This document shows positions 24,703 to 33,018 of a stretch of 64,000 nt of DNA, piece after piece. Location: assembly GCF_036346615.1 (NCBI RefSeq), contig NZ_CP107836.1, positions 3,968,001-4,032,000 on the forward strand, written 5' to 3'. Made by a program: the position numbers and the translations under genes. Position 1 is the first letter of the stretch; every line of letters starts with the position of its first letter. The notes below the pieces were generated by a model. The model did no database searches. It was not told the DNA's origin and saw nothing but the letters and a program-made list of their open reading frames with translations. Origin of the DNA: Streptomyces sp. NBC_00523. GTDB lineage: Bacteria > Actinomycetota > Actinomycetes > Streptomycetales > Streptomycetaceae.

Positions 24703-25503
24703 ATGCGACCCACTGTCATACGCCGTACCGCCGTTGCCGCCACCGTGATGTCCCTGGCGCTGTTCACCGCCGCCTGCGGTTCGGACGGCGACGACAAGGG
24801 CGCCGACAAGGCGGCCGGCTCCTCGGCCCAGCCGTCGGAAAAGGGCGACGACAAGGGCGCGGAGGCCCCCGCGAAGGCGCTGTCCGCCGCCGAGCTGGAG
24901 CAGGTCTCGCTGGCGCAGGGCGACGTCAAGGACCACAAGATCACCAAGGCCGGTCCGGCCGACCTGATCGACGCCAAGGACGTGACCGCGGACAAGGAGT
25001 CCTGCGACGTCTTCGGCGACGCGCTGATGGGTGCCAAGGCCGGTTCGCCCGTCGCCAGCACGCAGCGCAAGGTGGCCAGCGTGCCGAAGAAGGGCGCGGA
25101 CAAGGACATCGCCGACCCGGAGGAGGCGTTCAAGGCCGCCTTCGACATCACGACCACGATGACCACGCTCGCGTCGTACGACGGCAAGGGCGCCGAGGAG
25201 ACGCTGGCCGCGCTGCGCACCGCCGCGACGGACTGCGCGGGCGGCTTCACGCTCACCGTCGGCGGGGACAAGCAGAAGGTCGCCAAGATCGCGGAGGAGC
25301 AGGTCAAGGGCGGCGAGGGGGCGGCGGCCTGGACGGTGACGGTGGAGTCGGACGGCGAGAAGAACTCCCTCAAGCTCACCGCGCTGCGTCAGGGCGCGAC
25401 GCTCGCCACGCTCAGCTCGATGAACCTCGCGGCCGCGGGCTCCGGCGAGGACTTCGACCTGCCGACCGCGGTGATCGACGCGCAGGCGAAGAAGCTCGCC
25501 TGA
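24703..25503 (+). CDS. Secreted lipoprotein of unknown function
   Basis: 266 residues. Signal peptide ending in a lipobox (LFTAAC), then an Asp/Lys-rich linker (GSDGDDKGADKAAGSSAQPS) and a soluble domain containing ESCDVFGDALMG and ATDCAGGFTLTV, whose two Cys may form a disulfide. It would sit on the outer face of the membrane. No sensor or transport motif is recognised. Confidence 0.8.
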   Translation: MRPTVIRRTAVAATVMSLALFTAACGSDGDDKGADKAAGSSAQPSEKGDDKGAEAPAKALSAAELEQVSLAQGDVKDHKITKAGPADLIDAKDVTADKESCDVFGDALMGAKAGSPVASTQRKVASVPKKGADKDIADPEEAFKAAFDITTTMTTLASYDGKGAEETLAALRTAATDCAGGFTLTVGGDKQKVAKIAEEQVKGGEGAAAWTVTVESDGEKNSLKLTALRQGATLATLSSMNLAAAGSGEDFDLPTAVIDAQAKKLA

Positions 25504-25510
25504 CCTTCCG

Positions 25511-25753
25511 TCAAGGAAGCGGAACGAGCCGTACGACGGTGACGGTGAGGACCGAACCGGAGACGTAATAGAGCACGATCGCCCCGGCGACCGTCGCCTC
25601 CCGGCGATCGTGCTCCCCCTTGACGGCGGTCGACCCGTGCCCATAGGGCTCACGGCCCAGGGTCGCCGCCATCCCGGCCCGGAATGTTTCACCGTCCGCC
25701 ATCTTGGCAAGGGTGTCGTCGGCGGGCGGCGCGTAGGAGATCCGGAAGCTCAA
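25511..25753 (-). CDS. RelE/ParE-like toxin candidate
   Basis: 80 residues from a TTG that overlaps the stop of the DUF6247 gene. The pattern SFRISYAPPADDTLAKM, GREPYGHGSTAVKGEHDRRE and IVLYYVSGSVLTVTVVRLV fits the small RelE/ParE fold: N-terminal helix, then a compact beta sheet with the conserved basic/polar residues and final VVRLV strand. Coupled translation with the upstream gene supports a toxin-antitoxin pair. Target and activity are unknown. Confidence 0.65.
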   Translation of the reverse strand: MSFRISYAPPADDTLAKMADGETFRAGMAATLGREPYGHGSTAVKGEHDRREATVAGAIVLYYVSGSVLTVTVVRLVPLP

Positions 25754-25998
25754 GCGACGCTCCGCCTCTCGGCCTCGTCCCGCGCCAGCCGGTCCAGAAT
25801 CCGCTCGGCCTCCGGATCGGGCACGGCCTCCAGCATCCAGTGCCGCATCACGGCCTGGATCTCATGCACCCCCGCCTCGTTGATGGCCCGCTCGAACTCC
25901 GCCCGCCGCCCCTCCGGCAGCGCGTCCCGGATTGCCGGAATGCTGTTGGGCACCTCGACCTCGGCACCCCCGACAAAGGTCTTCAAAGGCTCACCCAT
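25750..25998 (-). CDS. DUF6247 protein, putative antitoxin
   Basis: 82 residues from ATG 25998 with GGAGGG ahead. Contains IRDALPEGRRAEFERAINEA and MRHWMLEAVPDPEAERILD, the helical DUF6247 pattern. It is translated first and overlaps the RelE/ParE-like gene by four bases, the usual antitoxin-toxin order. The C-terminal Arg/Glu-rich helix may wrap the toxin. Function is inferred from layout. Confidence 0.65.
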   Translation of the reverse strand: MGEPLKTFVGGAEVEVPNSIPAIRDALPEGRRAEFERAINEAGVHEIQAVMRHWMLEAVPDPEAERILDRLARDEAERRSVA

Positions 25999-26056
25999 AA
26001 CCGCCCTCCCGCTCTTCCCCGCAGGGCGCCCAGGGTACGGGCCGGGGTGACGCGCG

Positions 26057-26851
26057 TCACTCCCGTCTGCGCCACCACCGGGTTGGGGCGGGCGCCGAGT
26101 CATGGGTCTCGGCGACGGGTTGCCGCGGCAGACCTCGTACGGCGGTACGTATCCGGTCGAAGCCGGCCACGCGATGACACGCCATCCCGCTCTCGCCGGG
26201 CAGTAGGACGCCGAGGCACACGAGCCGGAAGCTGCGTTCCTCGAGGTGGCGCCCCACGAAGACCGGCGCCCCGGCACAGCCGTGGGGGATGCGCCCGCCC
26301 CAGACGAACTCCTGTCCGTCGCCGCGCCGTACGATCTCACCGATGATCACGGCCTGTTCCCGCTGAGTGCGGTCCGGCCCCACGTCATGGCCCAGTACAT
26401 ATGCCGGCATCGGACCGTCGCCCAGCAACGCGAGGTCCTCCGGCTTCGCGGCGATGCCGTCGGTGATTTCATCGGTCGCCCACGCCCACTTCTTCCGCCG
26501 CGCGAGCGAGTGCAGCACACCTGCGGGCATGACGGAGACGCCGGTGTCACCGAGGGGCGTCCAGCCCTCCTGGAACCCCATCATCATCAGGCCGTTCGCG
26601 CTCATGGGGGATTCCGAGAGCCCGGGCCGCAGACGTATCTCGGCGAGGTCGTACCGGGTCAACGCCCCTGCGGTCATGAGGTACTGCACGTACGTTTCGT
26701 TGTCGTCGTCCACGGCGATGAGGTCGTTGAACCAGAACGCGGTCCCGAAGGTATCGCCGCGGTGGGCCTGCTGGTACGGCAGCGTGGAGCGGCCGCAGTT
26801 GTCGAGGATTGCATCGATGATGGACCGGTGATCGGTCGTCTGCGCGGACAC
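26057..26851 (-). CDS. Trypsin-fold protein with degenerate catalytic triad
   Basis: 264 residues from GTG. The order GTAFWF (36-41), YLMTAGALT (57-65), GDTGVSVMP (101-109) and HGCAGAPVF (190-198) follows the strand, His, Asp and Ser motifs of chymotrypsin-like proteases (GTAF, TAAH, DxAV, GxSGxPV). The expected His is missing from TAGAL and the expected Ser is Ala in GCAGAP, while the Asp (102) remains, so it may be a non-catalytic peptide-binding or sensor protein. Divergent from the Shedu gene with a 42-base gap. Fold assignment is by motif reading only. Confidence 0.55.
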   Translation of the reverse strand: MSAQTTDHRSIIDAILDNCGRSTLPYQQAHRGDTFGTAFWFNDLIAVDDDNETYVQYLMTAGALTRYDLAEIRLRPGLSESPMSANGLMMMGFQEGWTPLGDTGVSVMPAGVLHSLARRKKWAWATDEITDGIAAKPEDLALLGDGPMPAYVLGHDVGPDRTQREQAVIIGEIVRRGDGQEFVWGGRIPHGCAGAPVFVGRHLEERSFRLVCLGVLLPGESGMACHRVAGFDRIRTAVRGLPRQPVAETHDSAPAPTRWWRRRE

Positions 26852-26893
26852 AAGAGCCGAACTTATCGGAGCTCATGCGTCAGACTCCCGCTC

Positions 26894-28105
26894 ATGCCCA
26901 CACGATCTGACATGGCTCTCGAGATGCACCTCGGGCGGATCCTCGCTGCCGCTACGGAGGAAACCGTCAAGAGCGCGCTTGCCGCGACTCTGCGCCACAT
27001 TCGGTCCGGCACCGGAGGGAGGCGAAAGGGAGGAAAGCGGCTTACGGAACTCCTCGGCGCGGCGCGACTCACGGCCGCTCAGCCGGAGGAGTGGGAGGTC
27101 GTGCGGTCACTTCAAGATGCTCTTCACTACGCGGAAGGAAGACTGCTCAGACCCGACTACGAAGAGAAGTACCGATTGCGTTATGTGGATCACGGCCCTC
27201 GTGACGAGTTGGGGCTCGGTTCGATTTCGAGAACCGTGGCCATGATGAACGAATTCTGGTGCGCGGAAGCCGAGAGATACCTCGAAGACCATCCTGATTG
27301 TAGTCTTGCGGAGATTGTGCAATACGTTCGCGGGCTGGGTGCGGACGCTCGATTCATGCAAGCCCCCGCAGAAGATCCGGCGCGCTACTACATACCTCGT
27401 GGGATGGCAGAGCACGCGCTGTGGACCGAGCGAGTGCTGAACAATCGGGTGGAGATAAAAGATCCAGCGGGAGCCGCGCGCCGAATCGTGTCGTCCCCCG
27501 ATGCGCTTGCGGTCCTCGGGGCGGATGCAGACGGCCGTACGGTCCTGCTTGCGGCAGAGCTGCAACGCAGGGCGACCCACCTGCGTGAGCTGCGGCGACT
27601 GGCTGAAGATGCCACTACGACCGAGCACGCTCTGCAGAGGGCCCTAAAGGGGATGCACTGGATATTCGGCGGACACTTCATCGGGGAAGCCCGGCAACGA
27701 AGGTTGGTGCCTGGAGACGAGGTTGACATCCCGCTCATCCGCGGGGACGGCTCTCTGTACATCGTCGAACTGAAAAGAGCTGCTGGTGTGAAGCTGGTGA
27801 AGGAGCATCGAGGCTCCTGGGTGCCGAGAAGAGAGGTGTCCGAGGCCGTTGGTCAGGCCATCAACTACCTCGTCGGCCTGGACGAGAGCCGAGAACGAAT
27901 ATTGACGGAGTTCGGGATCGATACGCGTCGGGCGAGCGCACTCGTCCTCATCGGGCACCCGCTGAGTCAGCCAGAAATTGCAGAAGCGGAAATCAGCGAG
28001 GCTCTGCGCATTCACGCATCACATCTGAACCGGGTTGAAGTCCTCACGTACAAGGAGCTGATCGACAGCGCGGAGAGAGCCCTCGCGTTGGGTGATGTGA
28101 TCTGA
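26894..28105 (+). CDS. sduA: Shedu anti-phage nuclease SduA (DUF4263)
   Basis: 403 residues. The C-terminal DUF4263 domain starts near 245 (LQRALKGMHWIFGGHFIGEA) and has PD-(D/E)XK nuclease residues: Asp278 in DEVDIPLI, Glu292 and Lys294 in YIVELKR, with Gln321 in AVGQAINYL and the strand ALVLIGHP. Shedu defends bacteria against phage as a single protein. The N-terminal 240 residues match no domain I know and probably sense infection. G+C is about 57-58% in two counted 60-base stretches against about 73% around it, a sign of horizontal gain. ATG 26894 is used; no strong ribosome site. Confidence 0.85.
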   Translation: MPTRSDMALEMHLGRILAAATEETVKSALAATLRHIRSGTGGRRKGGKRLTELLGAARLTAAQPEEWEVVRSLQDALHYAEGRLLRPDYEEKYRLRYVDHGPRDELGLGSISRTVAMMNEFWCAEAERYLEDHPDCSLAEIVQYVRGLGADARFMQAPAEDPARYYIPRGMAEHALWTERVLNNRVEIKDPAGAARRIVSSPDALAVLGADADGRTVLLAAELQRRATHLRELRRLAEDATTTEHALQRALKGMHWIFGGHFIGEARQRRLVPGDEVDIPLIRGDGSLYIVELKRAAGVKLVKEHRGSWVPRREVSEAVGQAINYLVGLDESRERILTEFGIDTRRASALVLIGHPLSQPEIAEAEISEALRIHASHLNRVEVLTYKELIDSAERALALGDVI

Positions 28106-28138
28106 CGTAAGGTCTGCTCGCTCAGCGGGGTGCCACGC

Positions 28139-28174
28139 GAAGGCCCCCGTCCGACGATGCAGGGCGGGGGCTTC
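28139..28174. terminator. Hairpin terminator between Shedu and gpmA
   Basis: GAAGGCCCCCGTCC at 28139-28152 pairs with GGGCGGGGGCTTC at 28162-28174 with small mismatches. It lies between two convergent genes and serves both. Confidence 0.65.
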
Positions 28175-28186
28175 TCGGGGCTGTCG

Positions 28187-28945
28187 TTACTTCTTGCCCT
28201 GGTTCTTCACGGCCTCGATGGCGGCCTTGGCCGCGTCCGCGTCGAGGTAGGTGCCGCCCGGGTTCAGGGGGCGGAACTCCGCGTCGAGTTCGTAGGTGAG
28301 CGGGATGCCCGTGGGGATGTTCAGGCCCGCGATGTCGGCGTCGGAGATGCCGTCGAGGTGCTTGACCAGGGCGCGGAGGCTGTTGCCGTGGGCGGCGACC
28401 AGGACCGTGCGGCCGGTCAGGAGGTCCGGGACGATGCCGTCGTACCAGTACGGCAGCATGCGCGTGACGACGTCCTTCAGGCACTCCGTGCGCGGGCGGA
28501 TCTCCGGCGGGATCGTCGCGTAGCGCGCGTCGTCGCTCTGGGAGAACTCGGTGCCGTCCTCGAGGGCGGGCGGCGGGGTGTCGTACGAGCGGCGCCAGAG
28601 CATGAACTGCTCCTCGCCGAACTCGGCGAGCGTCTGCGCCTTGTCCTTGCCCTGGAGCGCGCCGTAGTGGCGCTCGTTCAGACGCCAGGAGCGGTGGACG
28701 GGGATCCAGTGGCGGTCCGCGGCCTCCAGCGCGAGCTGGGCGGTGCGGATGGCGCGCTTCTGGAGGGAGGTGTGCAGCACGTCGGGGAGCAGGCCGGCGT
28801 CCTTCAGCAGCTCACCGCCGCGGACCGCCTCCTTCTCGCCCTTCTCGGTGAGGTTGACGTCCACCCATCCGGTGAACAGGTTCTTCGCGTTCCACTCGCT
28901 CTCGCCGTGGCGGAGGAGGATCAGCTTGTACGGTGCGTCGGCCAT
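28187..28945 (-). CDS. gpmA: 2,3-bisphosphoglycerate-dependent phosphoglycerate mutase
   Basis: 252 residues. RHG motif LILLRHGESEWN holds the phosphohistidine; the second His is in VAAHGNSLRALV; LNERHYGALQG and the Arg-rich TSLQKRAIRTAQ loop bind substrate. It interconverts 3- and 2-phosphoglycerate in glycolysis. ATG 28945 gives the family N-terminus (MADAPYKL). Confidence 0.95.
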   Translation of the reverse strand: MADAPYKLILLRHGESEWNAKNLFTGWVDVNLTEKGEKEAVRGGELLKDAGLLPDVLHTSLQKRAIRTAQLALEAADRHWIPVHRSWRLNERHYGALQGKDKAQTLAEFGEEQFMLWRRSYDTPPPALEDGTEFSQSDDARYATIPPEIRPRTECLKDVVTRMLPYWYDGIVPDLLTGRTVLVAAHGNSLRALVKHLDGISDADIAGLNIPTGIPLTYELDAEFRPLNPGGTYLDADAAKAAIEAVKNQGKK

Positions 28946-29148
28946 GAGTCCGAGCGTAATCGAACCCGTCCGAGGCGCGCGCGACCGGTCACAGAGCGGA
29001 CAGGGCCGGAGGAGGGGGCGTTCCGTCGTTTGACGGGGGGCGTCAATTGAGTGGCAGCGGCCTCCCACGGATTCGTAATGTTCGGACCGTCGGTGGGCCT
29101 CTTACTTCCCCCGGCGTCATCCGTCGTACGTCCCTGGGGGGAACCCGT

Positions 29149-30453
29149 ATGTCTGCCACCGGTCTCGGACGGGCCACCCGCGCCACCCGGGAAACCGTCT
29201 CCGGGCTCCCCAGGGAGTTCTGGTGGCTGTGGACCAGCACCCTGGTCAACCGCCTGGGCGCGTTCGTCGCCACCTTCATGGCCCTCTATCTGACCCTGGA
29301 CCGCGGCTACTCCGCCTCGTACGCCGGTCTCGTCGCCGCCCTCCACGGGCTCGGCGGGGTCGTCTCCTCGCTCGGGGCCGGGGTGCTGACCGACCGCATC
29401 GGGCGGCGGCCCACCATGCTCGCCGCCCAGCTCTCCACCGCCGCCGCGGTCGCCGTGCTCGGCTTCATGACGCATCCGGCGGCCATCGCCGGGGTCGCGT
29501 TCGTCGTCGGCATGGCGAGCAACGCCTCCCGCCCGGCGGTCCAGGCGATGATCGCCGACATCGTGCCCGCGAAGGACCGGGTGCGGGCCTTCTCGCTCAA
29601 CTACTGGGCCATCAACCTCGGCTTCGCGGTCTCCTCCGCCGGTGCCGGGTTCGTCGCCGAGTACAGCTATCTCGCGGGCTTCGTCGGCGAGGCCGCGATG
29701 ACCCTCGTCTGCGCGGTTGTCGTCTTCCTGAAGGTGCCCGAGTCCCGGCCGGAGCGGTCCGGCGGGCCCACGGTCGGCGGGGTGCCCGCCGACGACGGCG
29801 TACGGCTCTCCACGGTGCTGCGCGACGGACGGTTCATGGGCGTCGTCGGCCTGTCGTTCGTGATCGCGCTGATCTTCCAGCAGGGTTACGTGGGCCTGCC
29901 GGTGGCCATGGGCGCGGACGGGCTCAGCAGCTCCGACTTCGGTACGGCGATCGCCGTCAACGGCGTCCTCATCGTCGTGCTCCAGATCCCCGTCACCCGG
30001 TTCATCCAGAGCCGCGACCCGCGCCGGCTGCTCGTCGCCTCCTCGCTGCTCGCGGGGTACGGGTTCGGGCTGACGGCCTTTGCCGGTTCCGTCGGGGTGT
30101 ACGCGCTGACCATCAGCGTGTGGACGGTCGCCGAGATCATCAACGCGCCCGTGCAGAACGGCCTGGTCGTCCAGCTGTCCCCGGCCCACGGCAGGGGCCG
30201 CTACCAGGGCATGTACACCCTGTCCTGGTCGGCCGCCGCGCTGATCGCCCCGCTGATGTCCGGTGTGGTCATCGACCACTTCGGCGCCGGCTGGCTGTGG
30301 GCGACCACCGCACTCCTGGGCACGGTGGCCTCCGCCGGCTACTGGTTGCTCATGCGCGGCCTGCCGAACGCGGAGACCGCGGTGGCGGAGACCGCCGCAC
30401 CGGCGCGGCCGGCCGGGGCACGGGTCACGAAGGCGGAGGCGTCACCCTCGTAA
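29149..30453 (+). CDS. MFS transporter
   Basis: 434 residues with about 12 membrane spans. Loop 2-3 carries the signature GVLTDRIGRRPTM of the drug/sugar efflux branch. The N-terminal cytoplasmic head is short (SATGLGRATRATRETVSGLP). Substrate unknown; Streptomyces has many such exporters. The start follows GGGGGGAAC. It is divergent from gpmA with a 203-base gap containing both promoters. Confidence 0.88.
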   Translation: MSATGLGRATRATRETVSGLPREFWWLWTSTLVNRLGAFVATFMALYLTLDRGYSASYAGLVAALHGLGGVVSSLGAGVLTDRIGRRPTMLAAQLSTAAAVAVLGFMTHPAAIAGVAFVVGMASNASRPAVQAMIADIVPAKDRVRAFSLNYWAINLGFAVSSAGAGFVAEYSYLAGFVGEAAMTLVCAVVVFLKVPESRPERSGGPTVGGVPADDGVRLSTVLRDGRFMGVVGLSFVIALIFQQGYVGLPVAMGADGLSSSDFGTAIAVNGVLIVVLQIPVTRFIQSRDPRRLLVASSLLAGYGFGLTAFAGSVGVYALTISVWTVAEIINAPVQNGLVVQLSPAHGRGRYQGMYTLSWSAAALIAPLMSGVVIDHFGAGWLWATTALLGTVASAGYWLLMRGLPNAETAVAETAAPARPAGARVTKAEASPS

Positions 30454-30479
30454 CCCGTACGGCCCAGCGGCCGGCGGCG

Positions 30480-30629
30480 TCAGCCGGAGCAGCCCCCGCA
30501 CTGGCACGGCGCCCCGGACTGGCAGCCGCACCCGCAGCCCGATCCGCAGCCGCAGGCGCCGAGCACGGTCAGCGGCACCACCTCGGCGGGGGCCTCCCGC
30601 TCCGGTTCGGTCATGGGGGAGTCGGCCAT
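30480..30629 (-). CDS. 49-residue Cys-rich metallothionein-like protein
   Basis: Starts ATG after a strong GAGGAGG site. The first half is acidic (ADSPMTEPEREAPAEVVPLT), the second half packs nine Cys in 26 residues: LGACGCGSGCGCGCQSGA and then PCQCGGCSG. The Cys-x-Cys runs fit a metal-thiolate cluster, as in metallothioneins, but no His is present. Probably zinc or copper sequestration; unproven. It sits between the MFS gene (convergent) and phoU, in a gap other annotations could leave empty. Confidence 0.75.
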   Translation of the reverse strand: MADSPMTEPEREAPAEVVPLTVLGACGCGSGCGCGCQSGAPCQCGGCSG

Positions 30630-30857
30630 GGTTCCTCCTCAAGGCGTACGACAGGGCCGCACGCCCATCGAGGGGCCCGCGACCCGGGGCGTACGGACAC
30701 GTCGTGCCGCCCCGTCCTATTGCATGCCCACCCGGACGGGCGCATCAACGGCGCACGTGCGCAGGAACGTATGTACGAGCCGTGCGCGCGGGCGTGCGCC
30801 CGGCCACGAGCGCCCCGCCCTTCCCGCGCCGGAGCCTTCCTGAGCGCCCCGTCGCCC

Positions 30858-31535
30858 CTAAGCCCCGTCGACCGGCGTGGGCTGCTGGATCTCGTCCGCG
30901 TGCTCACCCGTCACCAGGTAGACGACGCGCTTCGCCACCGACACCGCGTGGTCCGCGAACCGCTCGTAGTAACGGCCGAGCAGCGTCACGTCGACGGCCG
31001 TCTCGATGCCGTGCTTCCAGCGGTCGTCCATCAGGTGCTGGAACAGCGCGCGGTGCAGCAGGTCCATCTCGTCGTCGTCCTGCTCCAGCTGGAGCGCGAG
31101 GTCGACGTCCTTGGTGACGATCACCTCGGCCGCCTTCGCCATCAGGCGCTGCGCGAGCTGGCCCATCTCCAGGATGGTGGCGTGCAGGTCGTGCGGGACC
31201 GCGGACTGCGGGAAGCGCAGCCGGGCCAGCTTGGCGACGTGCTGGGCGAGGTCGCCCGAGCGCTCCAGGTCCGCGCTCATCCGCAGCGACGTCACGACGA
31301 TCCGCAGATCGGTCGCCACCGGCTGCTGGCGGGCCAGGAGCGCGATGGCCCGGGCCTCCAGCTCGTGCTGGAGGTCGTCCACCTTCTGGTCGGCGGCGAT
31401 CACCGACTCCGCCAGCTTCAGATCGGCGTCGAGCATCGCCGTCGTCGCCCGGCCTATCGCCGAGCCGACGAGCCGTGCCATCTCGACCAGGCCCTCGCCG
31501 ATCGAGTCGAGTTCCTCGTGGTACGCGTCACGCAT
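30858..31535 (-). CDS. phoU: PhoU phosphate-signalling regulator
   Basis: 225 residues, two three-helix bundles. The metal-binding ExxxD-type motifs are in ERSGDLAQHVAKLARL and YERFADHAVSVAKRV. PhoU links phosphate transport to PhoR and keeps PhoP off when phosphate is plentiful. Divergent from phoR; the starts are 208 bases apart and PHO boxes lie between. Ribosome site GAGAGGG before ATG 31535. Confidence 0.93.
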   Translation of the reverse strand: MRDAYHEELDSIGEGLVEMARLVGSAIGRATTAMLDADLKLAESVIAADQKVDDLQHELEARAIALLARQQPVATDLRIVVTSLRMSADLERSGDLAQHVAKLARLRFPQSAVPHDLHATILEMGQLAQRLMAKAAEVIVTKDVDLALQLEQDDDEMDLLHRALFQHLMDDRWKHGIETAVDVTLLGRYYERFADHAVSVAKRVVYLVTGEHADEIQQPTPVDGA

Positions 31536-31637
31536 GGGTGTCCCTCTCCAGTCCTTGACCGAGGCCGGGGCCCGCCGATGACCGGCTCCGAACCCCACGA
31601 CACCACCGTGACGGGCGTACGCGTCGGATTCCGACCG

Positions 31638-31670
31638 GCCAAGTGAACCGGCCCTTGCCCCTCGGTGAAC
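31638..31670. promoter_or_regulatory. PHO boxes between phoU and phoRP
   Basis: On the minus strand three 11-base units run GTTCACCGAGG, GGCAAGGGCCG and GTTCACTTGGC. The first and third match the GTTCACC PHO-box unit and are 22 bases apart, two helical repeats of 11. PhoP binds such direct repeats and controls phoU and phoRP in S. coelicolor. Confidence 0.75.
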
Positions 31671-31743
31671 TCTGGGCGACGAGTGACCGAGGAGGCCCCC
31701 GGACGGCTGGGAGAGTGTCCGACGCGCCGCATAACCTGGACAC

Positions 31744-33018
31744 ATGGACGTGAACGCGGCGGTCGCCGCAGCTGCCGCGATCGCCGGTGTCGGTACCGGT
31801 GTGATCGCCATGCTGGCGTTCCGCTGGAGCGAGCGCGACCAGAAGAAGCCGACGCGCACCTCCCTGCGGTCCGACAGCGGCGCCCCGCTGCCCCCGGGCG
31901 TCGACACGGTGCTGTCCGTGCTCAGCTCCTCCGCGGTGGTGCTGGACGAGAGCGACAGCGTCGTCAAGGCCAGCTCCGCCGCGTACGCGCTGGGGCTCGT
32001 CCGGGGCGGCCGCCTCGCCGTCGAGCCGATGCTCAACATGGCGCGGGACACCCGCCGCGACGGTGAGATACGCCAGGTCGAACTGGACCTCCCGCGCCGC
32101 GGCACGGGCCGGGGCGAGGCCCTGGCGGTCTCCGCGCGGGTCGCCCCGCTCGGCTCCCGGCTGGTGCTGCTGCTGGTGGAGGACCTCACCGAGGCCCGTC
32201 GCATCGAGGCGGTCCGGCGCGACTTCGTCGCCAACGTCAGCCATGAGCTCAAGACCCCGACCGGCGCCCTGTCCCTGCTCTCGGAGGCCGTGCTCGACGC
32301 CTCCGACGACCAGGAGGCCGTCGAGCACTTCGCCCGCCGGATGCAGATCGAGGCGACCCGGCTCACCAACCTCGTCCAGGAGCTGATCGACCTCTCCCGG
32401 GTGCAGAACGACGACCCGCTGGAGGACGCCGAGCCGGTCCGCGTGGACGAGCTGGTCGCCGAGGCCATCGACCGCTGCCGCCAGCAGGCCGGTTCCAAGC
32501 AGATCACCATGGCCGCCGGCGGCACCGCCGACCTGCGGATATGGGGGAACCGGGGCCAGCTCGCCGCGGCCCTGGGCAACCTGGTCGAGAACGCCGTCAA
32601 CTACAGCCCCGCCCGCACCCGCGTCGGCATCGCCGCCCGCCGCGTGGTCGTGCCCGGCGGGGAGGAGATCGAGATCGCCGTGACCGACCAGGGCATCGGC
32701 ATCTCCGAGAAGGACCGGGAACGGGTCTTCGAACGCTTCTACCGCGTCGACCCGGCCCGCTCACGCGCCACCGGTGGTACGGGCCTCGGCCTGGCCATCG
32801 TCAAACACGTGGCCGCCTCGCACGGCGGGGAGGTCACCGTGTGGAGCTCGGAGGGACAGGGCTCCACCTTCACCCTGCGGCTGCCCGAAGCGGGCTCCGC
32901 ACGCGGCCGGGACCGTGCGTCCGGCGGCCCGCTCATCGTCAACGGCGACGCGGCGTCCCACCCGGACGCCGCCCCCGACTCCTTCGATTCATTCCCTTCC
33001 CCGGAGGCCCTTCCGTGA
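31744..33018 (+). CDS. phoR: Sensor histidine kinase PhoR (SenX3-like)
   Basis: 424 residues. One membrane segment (about 5-24), a PAS-like linker, dimerisation domain with phospho-His in DFVANVSHELKTPTGALSLL, and ATPase domain with N box LVENAVNYSP, G1 VTDQGIGIS and G2 GGTGLGLAIV. The single short span and no periplasmic loop match SenX3-type phosphate sensors. Phosphorylates PhoP; translation is coupled to it by a GTGA overlap. Confidence 0.95.
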   Translation: MDVNAAVAAAAAIAGVGTGVIAMLAFRWSERDQKKPTRTSLRSDSGAPLPPGVDTVLSVLSSSAVVLDESDSVVKASSAAYALGLVRGGRLAVEPMLNMARDTRRDGEIRQVELDLPRRGTGRGEALAVSARVAPLGSRLVLLLVEDLTEARRIEAVRRDFVANVSHELKTPTGALSLLSEAVLDASDDQEAVEHFARRMQIEATRLTNLVQELIDLSRVQNDDPLEDAEPVRVDELVAEAIDRCRQQAGSKQITMAAGGTADLRIWGNRGQLAAALGNLVENAVNYSPARTRVGIAARRVVVPGGEEIEIAVTDQGIGISEKDRERVFERFYRVDPARSRATGGTGLGLAIVKHVAASHGGEVTVWSSEGQGSTFTLRLPEAGSARGRDRASGGPLIVNGDAASHPDAAPDSFDSFPSPEALP

